Below, piece by piece: positions 57,801 to 64,000 of a stretch of 64,000 nt of DNA. The DNA lies in the NCBI GenBank assembly GCA_023333565.1, contig JAJKFH010000374.1:1302001-1366000 (forward strand), read 5' to 3'. The stretch is from Puffinus mauretanicus (lineage: Eukaryota; Chordata; Aves; Procellariiformes; Procellariidae). The notes under the pieces are model-generated. The model worked only from the letters and a program-made list of their open reading frames with translations, had not been told where the DNA came from and ran no database searches. The translations under genes and the position numbers were made by a program. Within the stretch, counting starts at the first letter, position 1. Each line of letters begins with the position of its first letter.

Positions 57801-60800
57801 AAATTATTTGGTTTCTCTTGGTTCTCAAACATACTTTGTTGATAAATGTTATCAGTGTGGATTTGTTTAAGACATCCAGACTAACATGAAGTTAGGGAAC
57901 CAGGCCTTCTCTGTTAAAGATTTGTTTGCTGTTAGCCTACATCTTTCCTGAAAGTGGATTCAGCCTTACAGATGGCCTAAACTCCGTCAAATAATTTCGT
58001 CTCCACTTGTGGGATTCCTTGTAATTACCAGGAAAATCAGGATAGGAGATCAATGGGAAGACTTAATGGAACTACAGGAAGGAAATGGGAAGTAGGATTA
58101 AAACCATGCTTATATTTCAGTATAAACCAGGAGTTTGAGGTGTTAACATCCTTACCTAGAAGTTTCTGTAACATGCCTTGTTCAGTGTGCCTTGTTGAAG
58201 ACGATGCTGTCAGTGTCTCTTTGTTTCATGAATTCAAACTCCATCCATCGAATTTAAATTTTCTTGAGACTTTTCTAGGTGCATTGTTTTTTTTCCTCTT
58301 GATGAGCTAACACTCACATGTGAAATACTCTCCTCTTCTCAAATAACTTATGATGTGATTTGTATTGTAGTTGTCACAGGTTTCTGTTCTTCTTTCTAGG
58401 AATCCAGCCACCAATGCCAGGTGACTCTGGTCAGAAGTCTTCTGCTGCAGAGCAGGAACTGTACAGGAGGTGAGGTGAAGTTCTTGAAAAAGACAGTAGT
58501 TTAGCTCCTTTTGGACTATATATATGTTTTACTTCAGTCTGAGTGCAATGACTGTATGTTTTAATGCCTGAGAATCCCCTTTGAAGCTTTTTTCAGTTAA
58601 GGGCCATGGAACACAAGTTTTTTTTTAGGAAAGCCTGTCCTTAGCCAAAAAGAGCAGTCAGGGGAGCTGTGGGCAATTGGCGTGGTGTTTGGAGAAACAA
58701 GGAGGACCAATCTAAAGAGCTGGTAACTACAGAAGTCTTGCAATGCACATGACACACAAGTTCAATAGAACATAACCTTGAGTACAGTTGCCTTTTCTGG
58801 GACGAGTGAAGGAGTCTGTGTCTGATACTTCCCTTAGGGATTTTGGAATCTCAAACATGGTGATGGGTTTAATTCTATTTATACCTAAAATAATCAGATC
58901 CATCTTATGTATCTGATTCCATTCCTCCTCCTTTTCCTGGACTGGACATAATGCCTGTCAGCCAGTATAGAGTGCTATGGATTTTTCATCCAAGGGTATT
59001 TTAATTTATTAAGATAGAAATACCTGTGAAGATGGGATAAAAATTGCAGAAAAAACCTGTCCTCTTCTTTTTGTCAGAACCACAGCAGTCTCCTCCTAGT
59101 TCTTGGCATTGCAAGGCAGTGAGAACTTCAGTTCTGTGTAACTCAGTAGCTTTCTGTTATAAAACTGCTGGCCTGATCTGTCTGTGTGTTCTTAAAAACG
59201 CTGTAAAGATCGGTCTTTTCCTGTTAACAATGAAAAGCAGTCTCTGTGTGTGGTGTTTTTTTTAATATTACAGCTGACTGGCTGTAATATTAATATTTTT
59301 AATATTTCAGCTGACTGAAACAAAACCCTGTTGCATCAATCACTCTGTCCTTAGGAAAGTCAGAGATGCAACCAAGGAAGTCTCTGGAAAGCTGGTTCGC
59401 TTTCTTGGGGACTGTGGAATTGGAATTGCTGGCAGTTTTCAGTGCTGAGCTACTGAACTGCATTCCAAATACCTGATCTGGGGAAGGAGAGGTAGAGTAG
59501 AAATGCAGCGGAAAGGTAAGCAGGGAAGACAAGAAAGGGAGGAGCAGCTTGTATGCGTGTGGCTCAACTGTGGAACCAGAACCAGATCTGGATGGGCCGA
59601 AATGCACCCTGAGAAAGTTTGTGGATGGCATCAAATTGAGGGAGTGGTCACTGCTCTGTGGAGGGCAACATTGCCACTCAGAGGGACCTTGGCAAGCTGG
59701 AGGCATGGGAGAAGAGAGGCTGAGGAAGCTGCATTGGCTTAGCCTGGAGAAGAGGAGGAATCTAACCATTGTTTTCAACTTCCTAAAATAGTAAAATAGA
59801 GACAGTGCCAGACTGTTCTCAGGGGTACACACTGAAAGGACAAGAGGCAAGGGACACAAATCACAGCAAGGAATTCTGCCTGGGTATTGTGGGGGGGGAG
59901 GGTGGCAGAAAACCCGAGTAAGTGAGCGCAGTGAAGCACTGGAACAGGTTGCACAGGAGAGATATAGAATCTCCACCATTGGAGATCATCAGATGTTGAC
60001 TGGAGAAGGCCCTGCGCGACCTGATCTAACCTTAAAGTTAGTTCTGTTTTGAGGAGGAGGCTGGAATAGATGGCCTTCAAAGGTCCCATCTAACCTAATT
60101 TATTCTGTGATTCCCAGATTCACTGTTAATCTCTCTTTGCTTGCATGTGGGATTTCCAAGGCTCGTATTGGACAAAATTTCCTTCATGGCAATCTGAGAT
60201 TCAGGTGTCCAGGCTATGGACCTAACAAGGCCTCCTCTCAGTGCTGTTGCTGCATGCATTTGTGTGATTTTCTTTCACTTGTAGAGCAGAAAAGCAGCAT
60301 TGTCAGATAGGCTAACTCCTTTTATTGTTGTACATCCCTTGATCTTTTCCAAAGCAGTGTCTATTTATCTAGCTAACTACTCTCTATTCTCACTGTTTTC
60401 AGGTGATAATTAAATACTTAATAGAGCTAAATGTAACTGAAGTATAAGCTTATATAGTGCTAAGTCTGCTGTTGTTGCCAGAGCTGTACCTCACTGGAGC
60501 TGCAGGTCATGTTTAAAGTTTGTTGGACTTTTGAATTCCTGCTGATAATGAAGTGACTGTGAGCAGACTTTGTGTCAAATAGATTATGGATTTGTGTTTC
60601 AGCTCTAGGTGGGGATAGTCCATGCTAAGCCATGACTCTATTGCCAGAAGTCTGCTGATCACCTTCTCTCTGTTTGCCTTTGGCGCTCGTACAGGTATGA
60701 GCGAGAACAGGCACTGGTCCAAGAGGAGTTGCTCCGACTGGCCAAAAGAGAAAGGGAAGCAGCCAGCGAGGCCTTGAATACTGCCCTTCAGCAGGAAAGG

Positions 60801-60839
60801 AACAACACTAACGAAGAGAGGCAGAGAGTGGCCCAGCTG
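54758..60839 (+). CDS. CHCHD6: MICOS complex subunit MIC25 (coding exons 1-4 of a partial gene)
   Basis: Four exons join in frame to 146 residues and the gene continues past the right edge. CHCHD6 (MIC25) is a peripheral inner-membrane protein of mitochondria that joins the MICOS complex at cristae junctions. Seen: MGGSESS, fitting N-myristoylation at Gly2 as in CHCHD3/6; KVSFGLDEREQIRVLQGIR and LSEDVVNRMKESP, matching human CHCHD6; a Ser/Pro-rich linker; and a charged coiled coil with LAKREREAASE like human VAKREREAAT. The C-terminal CHCH domain with its CX9C pairs is not in the window. CHCHD3 is the nearest alternative; the FG(L/V)DE, IRVLQG and KREREAA pieces favour CHCHD6. The human gene is also very long, with large introns. 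Confidence 0.93.
54848..57034 (+). other. CHCHD6: CHCHD6 intron 1
   Basis: GC-rich at its start (the tail of the CpG island) and then AT-rich. Nothing further was recognised. Confidence 0.8.
57035..57167 (+). CDS. CHCHD6: CHCHD6 coding exon 2
   Basis: Encodes LSEDVVNRMKESPQSKRDNQ followed by a Ser/Pro-rich linker ending KSPT. Acceptor TATTTTCAG; donor GTACTG leaves one base of a glycine codon. Confidence 0.95.
57168..58399 (+). other. CHCHD6: CHCHD6 intron 2
   Basis: Ordinary intron sequence; no repeat or RNA gene was recognised. Confidence 0.8.
58400..58469 (+). CDS. CHCHD6: CHCHD6 coding exon 3
   Basis: Encodes IQPPMPGDSGQKSSAAEQEL and YR, part of the variable linker. Phases fit exons 2 and 4; acceptor TTTCTAG, donor GTGAGG. 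Confidence 0.9.
59262..59293. repeat. Perfect 13-bp inverted repeat with 6-base loop
   Basis: TTAATATTACAGC and GCTGTAATATTAA flank TGACTG. Just to the right, AATATTTCAGCTGACTG repeats part of the left arm, which suggests a small tandem duplication. It lies in CHCHD6 intron 3, about 280 bases before the CR1. Confidence 0.8.
59575..60117 (+). mobile_element. CR1 LINE 3' fragment, plus strand
   Basis: Contains AAGTTTGTGGATGGCATCAA, CAGAGGGACCTTGGCAAGCT, AGCCTGGAGAAGAGGAGG, and near the end GGCTGGAATAGATGGCCTTC, finishing at TTATTCTGTGATTC, the CR1 tail repeat. These come from the 3' part of the reverse transcriptase region and the 3' UTR. The copy is 5'-truncated, as is usual for LINEs, and lies in CHCHD6 intron 3. 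Confidence 0.85.
60695..60839 (+). CDS. CHCHD6: CHCHD6 coding exon 4
   Basis: Encodes YEREQALVQEELLRLAKRER, EAASEALNTALQQERNNTNE and ERQRVAQL, a highly charged coiled coil. Ends in phase 0 at GTGAGT; the next exon is outside the window. Confidence 0.93.
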
Positions 60840-63800
60840 GTGAGTAACAAAAAACTCCAGTATGTTTCCATACAGCACAGGCTAAAATCTCTCTGCTTGA
60901 GAGGATTCGTTAAATGTCACTTGTGTGACGAGCTTAGAAACTTTAATTTAGGCTGAAGCACTCATCACCTCCCAACTCATCACTTACGTTTGGCTTACAG
61001 TGTAGCTGGCAAGCTACACTTGCAGCGTGTCATGTGGTGATGCTAAGGCCAGGCTTGCAGGGAAAGGCATAAGCAATGACTGTGCTGGGGACAGCTTTAC
61101 CTGTGGCAGGTCAGTGTGGTGTGTGTATATGGGGTCGTTGTCTGAGCTAGAGAGAACTCTTTTAAACTATCAAGTGTATGCAATAAATGTTTCAATACAT
61201 ACAGGATCAGATTCTGCTGACCTGATCTATCCTGAAACTTTGCTCCGGTTTTCTAGAGTATAATTGTGTAAATACTCAAATTAATAAAAAGTAACAATGA
61301 GTTCTGTTGTTTGAGTCTTTTATGATGCTGGTAGCAGAAGAACTGTTATAAAACTAACACGGTTTGTAACATTTTGAAGAAGGCTTAAGATCGATTTTTT
61401 AGGACCAGCAAGCATAAACCTTTTCTGTATACACCACTGACTCCCAAATCAATCTGTTCTTGCCCAGTAGGCAGACTGACTTTTGGGGACTTCTTGCTGC
61501 AGCCATTACTATTAGTCAGGCACCTTGGTGTTGCCTAACCCTGTTGGGTTACTGTCATACCAGTGCTGAGAAGAGCAGTGATGGAGGCAGACGTACAGTG
61601 AGATGAGAGTGAGTAGAGCAAAAGGCTTATATCGCTACAGTAGATTGGGGTTGTCATTGGTGCTTAATATTCACATGATACTATTTTATATTGTTTTCTT
61701 TTAAATACTAGCATTACTATGGCAATGGTGTACTGCCTGTAAGCAGTGCAGAGTCTTACTGGAACTGCCACTTTTTCCTGACCTGCAGTGGTATGAGATG
61801 TAGGGGTGTGATAGTGAGGTGGCACTGTGCTTGCCACAGTGAGCTCGAATTGCTTGTTCATTTAGACTGATGTTGAAACTGCTCATTGAGAGAACTAGAC
61901 TAAGAGTAATTCTCCTTGCCTGGTACATACTGAAAGAATGGTTTAGGGAGAGGACAGACTTGAGTAATGATGGTCTTTATTGTGTCTCTTCCATCCTACC
62001 GATCTGTTGCATGCACTTGATTTAACTCAAGAACCTTTCTATGAGCATGGGTTTGTTTATATGTTGAATGCTAATAGGCATGGCTTACCCAGGCATGTGA
62101 CTTGGCTGTGAAGCATTTTGGGGTTATAATATGAAGGTAGTTTAGGGGGCTGAAAAACAAAATTTGTATAAGAATGGCCATAGTGGTTCAGTCAGAAGGG
62201 CCTTCTAGCTATAGCCCATCTCTGATAGTCATCCATAGCAGCTGCTTACGGAGAACATGAGAACAGAGCAGGTCTATAGCAGTATTTCTCACCTGTATAC
62301 CCTGGCAACTTCTGCCATTCTGGGGCTTAGAGGCTTCTTCGACAAGAGGTGTTTTCACCTTGGTGGTTAACAGTCCTTGATGAAATTGTCTTCCATGAAT
62401 ATACCCGTTTGTTTTTGGACCCATTTGTGCTTTCTGACTCCATGGTGATGATTGCATGTGGTTGGGTTGGTAGGTCTCTGAGATTGCTCTCCTGGATATA
62501 AGTTGTGAACGGCTGCTGTGTCATAGGAAACTTCCTCTTGGCAGATTGTACCCTAAGCACAGGAAGTTGCATGATTGCTGAGCTTTGGAATAGTGATGTC
62601 TGAGGCAGGTGACTGCCGTTCCTCTGCAGAGGACATCTGGGTCAGCAGATGCAGTATTAACTCTCTTTCCACTAGAAAGAGAATATTCTCTTTATGAATG
62701 CAATTAACGGACTGTAAAGAGGGTGGGGAAGAAGCTAGTGGATTTATTGTCCAATCTAAAGATGTGGTCTGGCTCAGAGCCCTGCCCTCCTGCAGTGAGG
62801 TGCAGAGTAATCCTGGAGAAACGTGACTAGCAGAGTCAGGCAATATTTGTGAAGTGTAAAGCGGGCACCTCTAAAATGGGTTGGGACCTGACCTCTAACA
62901 TACAAAAGCTGTTCTATTATCTGAATTAGCTTTTAATCCTGCAATGTTACATACCTAGATATTGCATACTTGACGCTCTGCAAAAACCTGATCAGGCTCT
63001 TCTTGTGTAACCCATAAAAGATAAATAGTGACCATGGAGTGTTAGCCCAGAATGTGGTGCAAGAAAGAGAAACTGTTAAATTTCATTGCTCTTAAACTGT
63101 ATCTTGATCAGTCATAAATTTAAAAATGGAGTAGTCTAGCTTGTCCTTGCAAAGATGAGGTCAAAGCTATTGGCTTCTAGTTGTCTTCCTAAGCAGGAAC
63201 TGTTTTTGCCAGCCTTTTAAATTATTGGGATCCTTATCAGACTTGCTTTATCTCAGCTACAGTTTCCTTTTGGGCATGGTTACCTTATTGTATTGTCTCA
63301 ATCCTACTCAAATCATATCTGTCCTCTGTCTTCCAGTATTGTTTTCTTCCTTTGAAATAGGGCTTGAATGTTTCTTGCTCACTATTCTCCTTTTTAGCCC
63401 TAGTGTATGAGGCAAATAATGGGTATGAGCTGCTCTTTCATCTCTTCTGTGTCAGTCTTCTCTTTCAGGCAGAAGATAGTAGTGGAACTCTAGGTACCTA
63501 GTGGTAGTCCAGGTGCAGATGGCACTGGAAATTGCCTGCTTAAATTTGTAAGGGAACAACTTTCAGGGTTTTTGTTGTTGTTGTGACCTACTAGGGAAGC
63601 CAGAGAAAAATGGGGTAACTCCCATGAAAGAAGTAACAAATGAGTAATTTGCTTCTAGCAGCACTTAATTTAGTAAAACTTGAAAATTGTGCCATGTATA
63701 ATTAGGAAGGTTTTTTGTTTGGTTTGGTTTTTTTAATATTTGCAGTAAGATCTTGAGCTGCCCTGTGCCCTTAACATATCAATAGTTTGGGGATTAGTAG

Positions 63801-64000
63801 CCTTCTGTTGCACAGTTGTCTCCAGTAGTGCTGCAATATTCTCCTTTAAACTTACCACTTGTAGACCATAAATCCAGATATGATAGCTGTATTTTGAAAT
63901 GATTTCATTTTGATTGTGCTAAATGTCGCTTGTCATTTAATCTGTTTTCTATGATTTTCATTCACTGACTTCTATTATTGGTAGTATTGCCATGAAGCAC
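60840..64000 (+). other. CHCHD6: CHCHD6 intron 4 (partial)
   Basis: Intron sequence to the right edge. Apart from the old CR1 fragment at 62165-62560, nothing was recognised. Confidence 0.75.
62165..62560 (-). mobile_element. Ancient CR1-type LINE fragment, minus strand
   Basis: The plus strand shows AAGAATGGCCATAGTGGTTC followed by words such as GCCCATCTCTGA, ACAGAGCAGGTCTATAGCAG and CCATGAATATACCCGTTTG. This order matches the reverse complement of an old CR1 3' end that is common in turtles and crocodiles and is found in birds only as decayed remnants. I recall the pattern rather than having aligned it. Confidence 0.55.

Noticed and set aside
59299..59979. 226-codon minus-strand open frame
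   Set aside because: Its left two thirds or so overlap the antisense strand of a plus-strand CR1 copy; no independent protein evidence.

Overview
The window looks like nuclear DNA of a bird. It holds intron-bearing vertebrate genes with CpG-island promoters, and the interspersed repeats I can recognise are CR1 LINE copies, the typical repeat of birds. Four genes lie in the order PODXL2(-), MCM2(-), TPRA1(+), CHCHD6(+). MCM2 and TPRA1 are complete; PODXL2 (first coding exon only) and CHCHD6 (first four coding exons) run off the left and right edges. The PODXL2-MCM2-TPRA1 block matches my recollection of the order on human chromosome 3q21. CHCHD6 directly beside TPRA1 does not, because I recall PLXNA1 lying between them in human. 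Species cannot be decided from sequence alone. Layout: 1-5533 is the first intron of a minus-strand gene, probably PODXL2, whose signal-peptide exon (5534-5582) sits in a CpG island. From 6236 to about 8570 is a minus-strand CR1 LINE that has lost its middle. Touching its 5' end is a decayed, uninterrupted copy of the last part of a CD9-like tetraspanin gene (8597-8828), probably a processed pseudogene. From 8829 to 18041 no gene is recognised, apart from the unresolved 3' UTR of MCM2. MCM2 occupies 18042-29589 on the minus strand in 16 coding exons whose phases all fit and sum to 888 residues. Its promoter carries several E2F-type sites. A repeat-bearing spacer (29.9-33.1 kb) separates it from the divergent TPRA1, which has a CpG island at 33.1-34.3 kb, a probable non-coding first exon, ten coding exons (38626-49472; 383 residues) and a 3' UTR of about 2.6 kb ending in clustered poly(A) signals near 52.1 kb. 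A 2.4-kb spacer then holds an unidentified open minus-strand exon candidate (52646-52901). The CHCHD6 promoter follows (ZNF143-type motif, two opposed CCAAT boxes), then CHCHD6 itself to the right edge. The genes are not an operon. MCM2 is part of the replicative MCM2-7 helicase, TPRA1 is a seven-transmembrane protein, CHCHD6 is the MICOS subunit MIC25 of the mitochondrial inner membrane, and PODXL2 is a sialomucin. The least explained items are the tetraspanin copy next to the CR1, the orphan exon candidate at 52.6-52.9 kb, a diverged direct repeat pair at 30.1 and 31.2 kb, and a possible early poly(A) site inside TPRA1. I did not find a convincing novel multi-gene system.
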